Origin: CAYGAW01 sp964492135
GTDB taxonomy: Bacteria; Chloroflexota; Anaerolineae; UBA7937; B3-Chlor
Direction: 5' to 3'
Assembly: GCA_964492135.1 (NCBI GenBank)
Contig: CAZBJW010000114.1
Location: forward strand, 1 to 13,466
DNA length: 13,466 nucleotides
Below, in pieces: positions 7,248 to 13,382 of the stretch. Position 1 is the first letter of the stretch. Each line of letters opens with the position of its first letter. The notes under the pieces are model-generated. The model made no database searches and was not told the DNA's origin. It worked only from the letters and a program-made list of their open reading frames with translations. Made by a program: the position numbers and the translations under genes.

Positions 7248-7307
7248 ACGGCAGCGCCGCGCCTATGCAAAACGAACCGTTGGACATCGGTTGAGGAAGG
7301 TGTACAG

Positions 7308-8249
7308 ATGACCGTTTTCACCCTGGTGGGCATATTTGCGGCCTTCGCCGTCCTGCTGCTGTTCTTTGGAATAGCCCAACTGGCCGCTGGCGGCGTGGAT
7401 GAGCGAATGGGTCGTTACGTGGGCCGGGGTCGGGCCGAGGCGGAGACGGCGCCGGGTAGGCAGTCGGTATTCCGCCGGCTCGATGCAGCAATGGCTCGCC
7501 GTGGTCTCGTCGAGGGTGTCAGGCGGGATCTCCTGCGCGCCGATTTGCCCCTCACTGTACCGGAGTACCTAGTCATCAACGTGATCGTGGTGCTTGCGGG
7601 CGTGCTGATCGGATATTTGATTTCCCGGTTTTGGTTATCTGCCCTGGTGTTGGGGGTGGGCAGCGCGATTCTGCCCACGCTGTACGTCAGGTTAAGGCAG
7701 GGACAAAGAATCAGGGCCTTCAACAACCAATTGGAGGATGTCCTCAACCTGATTGTTGCTGCTATGCGAGCAGGTTATTCACTGCTGCAATCATTTGACT
7801 ACGTGTCGAGGCGTTTGCCGAACCCGGCGGCCACCCAGTTTGCCAGGGTGGTTCGTGAGGTTAGCCTCGGGCTGAGCATGGATGAAGCTCTGGGGAACCT
7901 CCTGATGCGGGCGGAAAGTGATGACTTGGAGCTCATCGTCACTGCGATAGCCATTCACAACGAAGTGGGCGGCAACCTGACCATCATCTTGGAAAGCGTC
8001 GGTCATACGATCCGGGAGCGGGTCCGTATCAAGCGAGAAATCCAAAGCCTGACGGCCATGCAGAGGGGATCTGCTTATATCCTGGTCGGACTGCCCTTTT
8101 TGGTGGGCGGTGTCCTGTTCGTGATGAGTCCCACCTACATGATGCGGCTCTTCGAACCGGGACCTACTCTGTGCATCCCCTTTGGAGCTGTCGCATGTAT
8201 GGCCCTGGGCTTCGTGCTAACGCAGCGGATCATGGATATCGAGGTCTAG
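7308..8249 (+). CDS. tadB: Tad pilus inner-membrane platform protein TadB (type II secretion system F domain)
   Basis: Protein of 313 aa with membrane helices near 3-23, 88-105, 110-127, 256-274 and 285-305. The T2SF domain lies at about 139-270, with the family features NQLEDVLNLIVAAMRAGYSL and HNEVGGNLTIILESVGHTIRER (each partly quoted: LNLIVAAMRAGYSL, VGGNLTIILE). TadB and TadC form the inner-membrane platform on which the motor ATPase acts. AGGAAGGTG lies about 8 nt before ATG 7308. The 60-bp gap from cpaE contains no coding remnant of an ATPase that I can see. The length is normal for TadB. It is followed 26 bp later by tadC, and the two are paralogues. Confidence 0.9.
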   Translation: MTVFTLVGIFAAFAVLLLFFGIAQLAAGGVDERMGRYVGRGRAEAETAPGRQSVFRRLDAAMARRGLVEGVRRDLLRADLPLTVPEYLVINVIVVLAGVLIGYLISRFWLSALVLGVGSAILPTLYVRLRQGQRIRAFNNQLEDVLNLIVAAMRAGYSLLQSFDYVSRRLPNPAATQFARVVREVSLGLSMDEALGNLLMRAESDDLELIVTAIAIHNEVGGNLTIILESVGHTIRERVRIKREIQSLTAMQRGSAYILVGLPFLVGGVLFVMSPTYMMRLFEPGPTLCIPFGAVACMALGFVLTQRIMDIEV

Positions 8250-8275
8250 GCTAGAGCGAGAGGGGAATCCTCACT

Positions 8276-9217
8276 ATGATGCAACTCGAACCTGTGACGT
8301 TGTCATGGATGGTGGCGGTCCTCGTTGGCCTGAGCATCTTCGTCTTTTCGGTCGGCTTCCGAGTACGCCGGCTTAGTGCTGAGACGCTGGATGATCGCGT
8401 CAGGCGCTATACCCTGAAGGCTAGTGTCCAGGAGATCGAGCTTTCGGAGCCATTTTTCGAGAGAGTGATAAAGCCTATCGTGCATAGCGTGCTCCGACTT
8501 GCCGGGCGACTGACTCCCAGCCGCAACATCGAGGAGCTGGAACGCGATTTGGCTCAAGCGGGCAGGCCTCTCGATCTGACGCCAATAGACTTCGTGGGAG
8601 CCAGATTGCTGATCGCGGTAGCACTGGGACTGGTTGCTGGGGCTCTTGTCTATGTCAGCCGTTCATCCGCTCGTGTGGCCTTGTTTGGCGGTCTCCTCGG
8701 AGGCGCCCTCGGGTTCTATGCACCAATAGTGTGGCTGCGGTGGAGGATTGCCGGACGCAAGAAGAACATTCAGCGCGCTCTGCCGGATTGTATAGATCTA
8801 TTGGTGGTGTGTATTGATGCCGGCCTGGGCTTCGATTCGGCCCTGCTCAAGGTGGCTGAGAGATGGCAACATGAACTGGCACGGGAACTGGACCGAGTAG
8901 TCTACGAGATCAGAATGGGCAGAAGCAGAGTGGAAGCCCTCGAGGATCTACTGACTCGGACGGGTGTGGAAGATGTTGCCACCTTTGTGGCTGTTGTGTT
9001 ACAGGCCCATCAGCTTGGCGTCAGCGTCGGCAAGGCTTTGCGGATTCACGCTGAACAGATGCGCGTTCTCAGGCGATACCGAGCCGAAGAACAGGGACGC
9101 CAAGCTGCTTTGAAGATGCTGTTCCCCCTCGTCTTCCTGATCTTCCCTGCCCTGTTTGCGGTGATCCTGGGACCCGCCATTCCGCACCTGCTGCAGACCC
9201 TGGCCAACCTTGGCTAG
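8276..9217 (+). CDS. tadC: Tad pilus inner-membrane platform protein TadC (type II secretion system F domain)
   Basis: Protein of 313 aa with membrane helices near 9-28, 107-127, 133-153 and 280-300. The T2SF domain spans about 164-294, with NIQRALPDCIDLLVVCIDAG (core DCIDLLVVCIDAGLGFDSAL) and LGVSVGKALRIHAEQMRVLR (core VGKALRIHAEQMR), both typical of TadC. It partners TadB in the assembly platform. ATG 8276 follows AGAGGGG; a second ATG comes directly after at 8279. It is the last recognisable Tad component of the unit and is followed 77 bp later by a TPR gene in the same direction. Nothing looks truncated or substituted. Confidence 0.9.
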   Translation: MMQLEPVTLSWMVAVLVGLSIFVFSVGFRVRRLSAETLDDRVRRYTLKASVQEIELSEPFFERVIKPIVHSVLRLAGRLTPSRNIEELERDLAQAGRPLDLTPIDFVGARLLIAVALGLVAGALVYVSRSSARVALFGGLLGGALGFYAPIVWLRWRIAGRKKNIQRALPDCIDLLVVCIDAGLGFDSALLKVAERWQHELARELDRVVYEIRMGRSRVEALEDLLTRTGVEDVATFVAVVLQAHQLGVSVGKALRIHAEQMRVLRRYRAEEQGRQAALKMLFPLVFLIFPALFAVILGPAIPHLLQTLANLG

Positions 9218-9294
9218 CACATCCCACGGGGTCTGCGCGATGCGCGCCGCGTTCCTCGGCGATGGAACTGCACGGTCTAGAGGTGTCTTGGAAA

Positions 9295-10932
9295 ATGGTG
9301 CAGGACGCGGATAAAAAACCAGCCTGGGCTAAGGACCCGCTATATGAGCAAGCTGTAGCTCATTTTGAGGCGGAGGAGTGGGTTGAGGCCTTCGCGCTCT
9401 TCTCCCAGCTGGCAATCGAGTTTCCAGGCGACCCCGAACTACAACAGATCGTGGCCGGCCTTCGTTTGAAGGCATCTTTGAGCCAGGAGCAAGTATCCAG
9501 AGCACGGCCCTGGATGCGTAGAGTTGGTAAGGCCGTCTTGCTCGTGGCGGGTGTCTTGGCCACAGTAGCGGTTCTGGTTGGGCTGGCCTACACCATTCAG
9601 ACTCGGTGGCTTCTGCCCGCCAGGACAACGAGAGATCAACTGACTCATCTGCAGGAGTTACACCAATTGGCGAGAGGTTATATGGCAGCGGGCGACCATG
9701 CCAGGGCCGCTGAGCTCTACGAAGAGATTCTCAGTCTGGCGCCTGATGATGCGGTGGCAGCGGATGGTCTGGACAGGGCGCAGCTACTCCAGCAGTTGGG
9801 GGACGAATACGATAGAGCACTCGCGTTGACCCGGGACGAGAGGTGGCATGAGGCGCTGTGGGCGTGGCGGATGATCCGGGCCGCAGATCCCAATTTTGGG
9901 GACGTTGACTACTGGATCGGATTCGTCGAGCGTCAGGACGTTCTTCGCTCGTTGTTCGAAGAAGCAGAGATGCACTACGCCGTTCGCGACTGGAGCGGCG
10001 CGCTCGAAGCGCTTGAGCGCCTGAGGAGCCAAAGCGTGACTTATCGGCAAGATGAAGTGGAGTCTCTCCTCGTGGGGTGCTACCTCAATCTGGCCGAACA
10101 GAAGCTCCAGGAGGCCGGTGACCCATCCAGTGTGCATGATGAGGTCATGGAATTGTTCGACGGGGCGCTCCAAGTTCGCCCTCAGGATGATTCGCTTCTT
10201 GCAGAGCGGGCAGTGGCTGAGCAATTCTTGCAGAGTTACGCACGCTTTCAGGGAGTCTGCCAGGAGGCTTTGCAGGAGCTGAGCATGGTATATCAACCTG
10301 AAGCAGACATCTCTCCCGATCAGCAGTTCCTGGTGCTCTACCAGGCCAACCTGCACTGTGGAGATGCCCGCATGGCGGCGCGGGACTATCAGGCCGCGCG
10401 GTCTTGTTACGAAGCCGCCATGGAAATGCCTGTGGCTGATACAGCAGAAGCGAGTGCAAGGTATGCTGCTCTGGTTCCCATGCTTACGCCTACGGCCACT
10501 CCGAGGCCTCCGGCGCCGACTCCGACGAGGCGTCCCGCCACGCCGACGCCGAGGGCACCAACAGCGACCGCGACCCCCTCATACCGGTACGCTCTGGCGT
10601 ACAGGCAATACTTCCCCAATTGCGGCCTTACCTTCCTCGAGGGTACCGTATGGGGCGCCGGCGGAGCGCCGGTAAGTGGTGTACACGTGAAAGTATGGAC
10701 TGCGGGCTGGGAAGTGACGCGCGTGACGTCTACTGATCCCGGCAAGAGTGCTGGCTATTATGACGTCATCTTCTCCCAGGGGCCCCGGGCAGGTAATTGG
10801 TTCGTGGCAGTGGTGGATGCCAACGGGAACCCGCTCTCGGAGACGGTACCTTTCGAGACAGACACTATCGACTGCACGCCGACGGGTACCGGACGTCAAT
10901 GGGTCATCATTGATTTCAAGGCCAACTACTAG
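9295..10932 (+). CDS. Membrane-anchored TPR protein with Pro/Thr-rich linker and C-terminal Cys-framed domain
   Basis: Protein of 545 aa from ATG 9295, chosen because AGAGGTG (9279-9285) lies 9 nt upstream. The in-frame ATG 9262 would add 11 residues but has no ribosome-binding site. Order: one TPR-like unit (about 16-49, YEQAVAHFEAEEWVEAFALF), a membrane helix (80-101), several TPRs (LARGYMAAGDHARAAELYEE at about 125-144, and further units to about 385), a Pro/Thr-rich linker (397-428), and a C-terminal domain (439-545) opening with NCGLTFLEGTVWG and closing with RQWVIIDFKANY. The tail resembles carboxypeptidase-regulatory-like beta sandwiches. The topology suggests an internal N-terminus and a large external part. 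It is co-directional with tadC and probably in the same transcript. A scaffold role for the Tad machine is inference only. Confidence 0.82.
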   Translation: MVQDADKKPAWAKDPLYEQAVAHFEAEEWVEAFALFSQLAIEFPGDPELQQIVAGLRLKASLSQEQVSRARPWMRRVGKAVLLVAGVLATVAVLVGLAYTIQTRWLLPARTTRDQLTHLQELHQLARGYMAAGDHARAAELYEEILSLAPDDAVAADGLDRAQLLQQLGDEYDRALALTRDERWHEALWAWRMIRAADPNFGDVDYWIGFVERQDVLRSLFEEAEMHYAVRDWSGALEALERLRSQSVTYRQDEVESLLVGCYLNLAEQKLQEAGDPSSVHDEVMELFDGALQVRPQDDSLLAERAVAEQFLQSYARFQGVCQEALQELSMVYQPEADISPDQQFLVLYQANLHCGDARMAARDYQAARSCYEAAMEMPVADTAEASARYAALVPMLTPTATPRPPAPTPTRRPATPTPRAPTATATPSYRYALAYRQYFPNCGLTFLEGTVWGAGGAPVSGVHVKVWTAGWEVTRVTSTDPGKSAGYYDVIFSQGPRAGNWFVAVVDANGNPLSETVPFETDTIDCTPTGTGRQWVIIDFKANY

Positions 10933-10950
10933 CTTATTGGGCGTGGGCCT

Positions 10951-11110
10951 GCGGGCCAGTGTCTGGACTTGCCGTTTCAGTGGAGTGAGGTGGCAAACGC
11001 TCAAGGTATCCGAGGTCAGAGCGATCTTGCTCCCAAAAAGATGTGGGGCCTGCCAAGCGGAGGCCTGCGGTCGCCAATGGGTGATCACAGCCTCCAAGAA
11101 CAAGTACTGA
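10951..11110 (+). pseudogene. Possible decayed copy of the C-terminal domain of the TPR protein
   Basis: Just after the TPR gene, one frame ends GRQWVITASKNKY-stop at 11069-11110, against GRQWVIIDFKANY-stop at the end of the TPR protein. The 42-nt ends share 29 bases. Upstream in the same frame, SVWTCRFSGVRW resembles KVWTAGWEVTRV, and a cysteine-rich stretch precedes GRQWV. There is no start or ribosome-binding site, and the middle of the domain is missing. I read it as a remnant of a tandem duplicate, but chance resemblance cannot be excluded by eye. Confidence 0.35.
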
Positions 11111-11112
11111 CA

Positions 11113-11131
11113 GGAGGAGGGCTAGATCATT
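11113..11131 (+). promoter_or_regulatory. Strong ribosome-binding site directing an ATT start codon
   Basis: GGAGGAGG (11113-11120) is followed 8 nt later by ATT at 11129-11131. The same frame has a TAG stop at 11123-11125, so the reading frame opens only at ATC 11126 or ATT 11129. No ATG, GTG or TTG lies at a usable distance. Confidence 0.6.
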
Positions 11132-12019
11132 AACCGCAAGACAGCTTCGGTCCTACTAGTTGTGAGTGCTCTGATGCTGGGATCTCTTGGCTGTTCGCTG
11201 GGGTCTCTGATTACCGGTGCTCGTGGTCCGTCGCCCACTCCGACCAAGACTCTGATCCCGACATTTACCGCCACGGCGACGCACACAGCGACCGCAGCAC
11301 CGACGGACACGTCCACACCCACCGAGACACCGATTCCGCTGCCGACGGACACGCCCACGCCTGTAGCCAGCCCGACGCCGCCGTACAGCACCTACGTCGT
11401 GCAGGCCGGCGACACACTGGGACACGTCGCGATCCGGTTCGGCACCACCGTCCAGGCCATCAAGGATCTGAACGGTCTCACGAGCGACCTCATCCACATC
11501 GGTACGGAACTGCTCATCCCAACGGGCGAGAGCCCTGTATCGCCTGCCACTCCGACACGTGCGTCCGGCGCCACCGCTCCGACTCCAACGCCCAGGCCAC
11601 AACCGGCCACAGCCACGCCAACCAGGCGTCCTGCTACGGCCACACCACAGCCATCCTACAGCTACTACTACGTCGAAGGAAGCATGCAGTCAGACCGGAG
11701 AGGCTGCAGCAATCTGGCCATTGAGGGACGGATACTCGACGCAGCGGGCAACCCGATTACAGGAGCCGTCGCGGTGAAGTGGCAGCTGGGAGAATACATC
11801 AAGTTCTGGGTCACCGGTAGTCCGATTGAGCTGCCCGGCAGCTTCAAATTCAGCATCCCCGTGCCCGACCCCATATACCATGGCACCAAGACTTCGATCC
11901 TACAGATTGTCCAGAGTCAAGCCAACCCCGTCCCGCTGTCGGAACCGTTCACCTGGCAGATCCGCGACTGCATGGAAGGACCCGAGTTCTTCCACAACAT
12001 CGTCTTCCGGCACCGGTAA
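11129..12019 (+). CDS. LysM-domain lipoprotein with Pro/Thr-rich linkers and C-terminal Cys-framed domain
   Basis: Protein of 296 aa if started at ATT 11129, where a strong GGAGGAGG stands 8 nt upstream. This start gives a lipoprotein signal: NRK, a hydrophobic stretch (6-17) and GSLGC with the lipid-modifiable cysteine at 22. GTG 11162 would lose the charged N-terminus and has no ribosome-binding site. Order: signal (1-22), Pro/Thr-rich linker (35-86), LysM (88-131, YVVQAGDTLGHVAIRFGTTV), second linker (135-176, with PTRRPATATP), C-terminal domain (192-296) opening GCSNLAIEGRILD and closing with a second cysteine and FHNIVFRHR. LysM binds peptidoglycan or related glycans, so wall attachment is likely. 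The tail and linker match those of the upstream TPR protein. A hairpin follows 25 bp after the stop. The cargo or partner is unknown. Confidence 0.82.
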   Translation: MNRKTASVLLVVSALMLGSLGCSLGSLITGARGPSPTPTKTLIPTFTATATHTATAAPTDTSTPTETPIPLPTDTPTPVASPTPPYSTYVVQAGDTLGHVAIRFGTTVQAIKDLNGLTSDLIHIGTELLIPTGESPVSPATPTRASGATAPTPTPRPQPATATPTRRPATATPQPSYSYYYVEGSMQSDRRGCSNLAIEGRILDAAGNPITGAVAVKWQLGEYIKFWVTGSPIELPGSFKFSIPVPDPIYHGTKTSILQIVQSQANPVPLSEPFTWQIRDCMEGPEFFHNIVFRHR

Positions 12020-12043
12020 CAGGATGGACAAAGAAGAAGAGAA

Positions 12044-12062
12044 GGGCCCGCGCTGCGGGCCC
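12044..12062. terminator. Hairpin after the LysM gene (terminator candidate)
   Basis: GGGCCCGC (12044-12051), 3-nt loop, GCGGGCCC (12055-12062): an 8-bp GC-only stem. The plus-strand tail is GTGTTGGG, a poor U-tract. The minus-strand tail TTCTCTTCTTT is better, so it may act mainly leftward or in both directions. Confidence 0.55.
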
Positions 12063-12084
12063 GTGTTGGGTCCATGGACTCTTG

Positions 12085-12104
12085 TCAAGCCAATCGGTAC
12101 TCCA
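12085..12104 (-). pseudogene. 3' end of a second RmlC-like epimerase gene, cut by the assembly gap
   Basis: On the minus strand the codons read E-Y-R-L-A-stop (TGA at 12087-12085), aligned with L-E-Y-R-stop of the complete epimerase gene. The stop TAG of that gene is TTG here, so this copy would run two codons longer. The rest lies in or beyond the gap. Whether it is an intact paralogue or a fragment cannot be told. Confidence 0.45.
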
Positions 12105-12114
12105 NNNNNNNNNN
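12105..12114. other. Assembly gap (10 N)
   Basis: Ten N separate a copy of the epimerase-end repeat on the left from the middle of a coding sequence on the right. The two sides do not fit together as one gene. The true length is probably not 10 bp, because the left side should continue into an epimerase gene and the right side needs a gene start. Confidence 0.9.
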
Positions 12115-12359
12115 TAGAGCTTACGTGGAGCGGAGGTACAGAGCACTTCAAGACGGGAGACCCCATGGAGGCGCACGGTTTCTGGAAATTCACCCCTCTG
12201 CCGTATGGACCTGCCTTACACGGAGACGTCAGTTTCAGACTGAGGATCGTGCGCAGCGAGTCTGATCCGGTGCCCCTTTCCAAGGATTTCAACCTGCAAT
12301 ATCGCAACTGCAGTGTAGGCCCAGAGCTATTTCTGGATGTCACCTTCGATGAGATCTGA
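12115..12359 (+). CDS. C-terminal fragment of a second LysM-lipoprotein-type secreted protein (5' end lost in the gap)
   Basis: The frame is open from the gap (first full codon 12117) to TGA 12357-12359, about 81 residues. It aligns with the end of the upstream LysM lipoprotein: DPVPLSKDFNLQYRNCSVGP against NPVPLSEPFTWQIRDCMEGP, with the same cysteine and a similar close (LFLDVTFDEI against FHNIVFRHR). It is a diverged paralogue, not an assembly duplicate. The N-terminal part, perhaps a signal, linker and LysM or another module, is missing. No start can be given. A GC hairpin follows 37 bp after the stop, and the next gene converges from the right. Confidence 0.75.
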
Positions 12360-12396
12360 ACCACCCGTAGGTGTGAGACCTCGCAGCAAAACGATA

Positions 12397-12415
12397 GGGC
12401 CCGCGATGCGGGCCC
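12397..12415. terminator. Bidirectional terminator between convergent genes
   Basis: GGGCCCGC (12397-12404), loop GAT, GCGGGCCC (12408-12415), then TTCTTGGTT on the plus strand; the minus strand runs TATCGTTTTGC after the stem. It lies between the stops at 12359 (plus) and 12444 (minus), as a shared terminator would. Confidence 0.7.
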
Positions 12416-12457
12416 TTCTTGGTTCCATGGACTCTTGTCAAGCCTATCGGTACTCCA
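12397..12457. repeat. 61-bp direct repeat, right copy
   Basis: Partner of 12044-12104, 56/61 identical. It contains the terminator hairpin and the last four codons and stop of the complete epimerase gene. Confidence 0.85.
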
Positions 12458-12899
12458 GAGACCAGTCATACGGTATCTCTTCGGTGTCATAAGGCAACCG
12501 GTGTTCATCTGGATCATCGTAGTTGTAGAGCTCTGTCGGCACGTTGACGATCAGAGCCACATCCTGGCCCACTCCCTTGAAGCCATGCACCACCGAAGGA
12601 GGTATCTTTATCAGACGCGGGTTCAGTTCCCCGATGAAGAACTCGTTCAACTCACCGTGCGTCGGTGAGTCCTCACGACGGTCGTACAGCACAATCTTCG
12701 CCATGCCGTGCACGCAGACGAAATGGTCAGTCTGTAGCTCATGATAATGCCAGGCCTTGACCACCCCAGGATATGCAGCCGTTACGTATACCTGGCCAAA
12801 TCTCTCATATTCCTCCCAGTCGGAACGCAGCATCTCCATTAGATACCCCCGCTCGTCGGGGATGAACCTCAGCCGCCTGACCTTGACCCCTTCGATCAT
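12444..12899 (-). CDS. RmlC-like cupin, dTDP-4-dehydrorhamnose 3,5-epimerase family
   Basis: Protein of 151 aa. It is a cupin of the RmlC/RfbC family: GYLMEMLRSDW (19-29), FGQVYVTAAYPGVVKAWHYH (34-53), QTDHFVCVHGMAKIVLYDRR (56-75), IPPSVVHGF (99-107) and LYNYDDPDEHRLPYD (124-138). H51 in AWHYH occupies the place of the RmlC catalytic histidine. The lysine of the RmlC QGK motif is replaced (QTD, D58), so the exact sugar nucleotide and reaction are uncertain; Y125/Y127 may supply the tyrosine. It is shorter than typical RmlC (about 180 aa). Start ATG 12899 is behind AAGGAG with a 7-nt spacer; GTG 12902 is less likely. It lies 16 bp downstream of a membrane-protein gene in one transcript ending at the hairpin at 12397. 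Likely cell-surface sugar synthesis. Confidence 0.82.
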   Translation of the reverse strand: MIEGVKVRRLRFIPDERGYLMEMLRSDWEEYERFGQVYVTAAYPGVVKAWHYHELQTDHFVCVHGMAKIVLYDRREDSPTHGELNEFFIGELNPRLIKIPPSVVHGFKGVGQDVALIVNVPTELYNYDDPDEHRLPYDTEEIPYDWSLEYR

Positions 12900-12915
12900 C
12901 ACAGTTCTCCTTCCA

Positions 12916-13284
12916 CTACGAGCTTCTGATCAGGATGAATACCTCTATCAGTGCCAGGGCACACAGCAAGAGCAGCGCGTTGATCCAGTTCAGAGCCTGT
13001 CCCATCCGTAGCCACGCGCAAAGCGACAGGAACAAGGCAGCCAGCCCTCCCTCACGAAAAGAACGCCACACGTCGCTACGATAGGATTTTCGAGCCGTGA
13101 AACGGAAATGCAGATAGTGTGCCAGGGGCGACAGGGTGGTTAGGAGGGCCAGGAATAGCAGTGCGAGAAACGAGAGGCGATTCAAGGCTACGGCGGGATC
13201 AGTGTTGAAGACTACGTACGCCAACCCCATCCAACTCAGTACACAGACCACGAAGGAGGCCATCCACAGCCGCCGCTTGGTCAC
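12916..13284 (-). CDS. Small four-helix integral membrane protein, unknown function
   Basis: Protein of 122 aa from GTG 13284, behind AGGAAG (13295-13290, 5-nt spacer). The longer in-frame start at 13344 is rejected because the predicted promoter (-35 at 13344-13339, -10 at 13321-13316) lies inside that extension. Hydrophobic segments at about 6-25, 36-56, 79-95 and 99-118 predict four membrane helices, with a basic loop between the second and third (RFTARKSYRSDVWRSFREG). I do not recognise a named family. It is the first gene of a two-gene transcript with the epimerase. A link to surface polysaccharide is only suggested by that neighbour. Confidence 0.75.
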   Translation of the reverse strand: MTKRRLWMASFVVCVLSWMGLAYVVFNTDPAVALNRLSFLALLFLALLTTLSPLAHYLHFRFTARKSYRSDVWRSFREGGLAALFLSLCAWLRMGQALNWINALLLLCALALIEVFILIRSS

Positions 13285-13315
13285 CGTCGCTTCCTGCCCC
13301 TCCCAGAAGTACCCC

Positions 13316-13344
13316 ATTATATAGCATGCAGTCCCATGTGGCAA
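13316..13344 (-). promoter_or_regulatory. Promoter of the membrane protein-epimerase operon
   Basis: Minus strand: -35 TTGCCA (13344-13339), 17-bp spacer, perfect -10 TATAAT (13321-13316). The start should be near 13309, about 25 nt before GTG 13284. Its -35 directly abuts the -35 of the divergent coaE promoter. Confidence 0.7.
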
Positions 13345-13373
13345 TTGATAACTGATGCCCAGTATGATATAAT
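13345..13373 (+). promoter_or_regulatory. Extended -10 promoter of coaE
   Basis: -35 TTGATA (13345-13350), 17-bp spacer, -10 TATAAT (13368-13373) preceded by TG at 13365-13366, giving TGATATAAT, a full extended -10. The start is expected about 7 nt after the -10, near 13380, only about 3 nt before the coaE ATG. Confidence 0.75.
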
Positions 13374-13382
13374 GCGCGAGCG

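Larger units (their letters stand above)
12044..12104. repeat. 61-bp direct repeat, left copy, ending at the assembly gap
   Basis: This stretch matches 12397-12457 at 56 of 61 positions with no indel (offset 353). It comprises the GC hairpin and the last codons of an epimerase gene on the minus strand. It stops exactly at the run of N. Confidence 0.85.

Noticed and set aside
11826..12359. Apparent 177-codon frame spanning the N run
   Set aside because: It joins an out-of-frame shadow of the LysM gene to the real downstream fragment across 10 N. The join has no biological support.
13285..13344. Longer N-terminus for the small membrane protein (ATG at 13344)
   Set aside because: The extension would cover the promoter of the gene. 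GTG 13284 has a Shine-Dalgarno sequence and a natural membrane-protein N-terminus.
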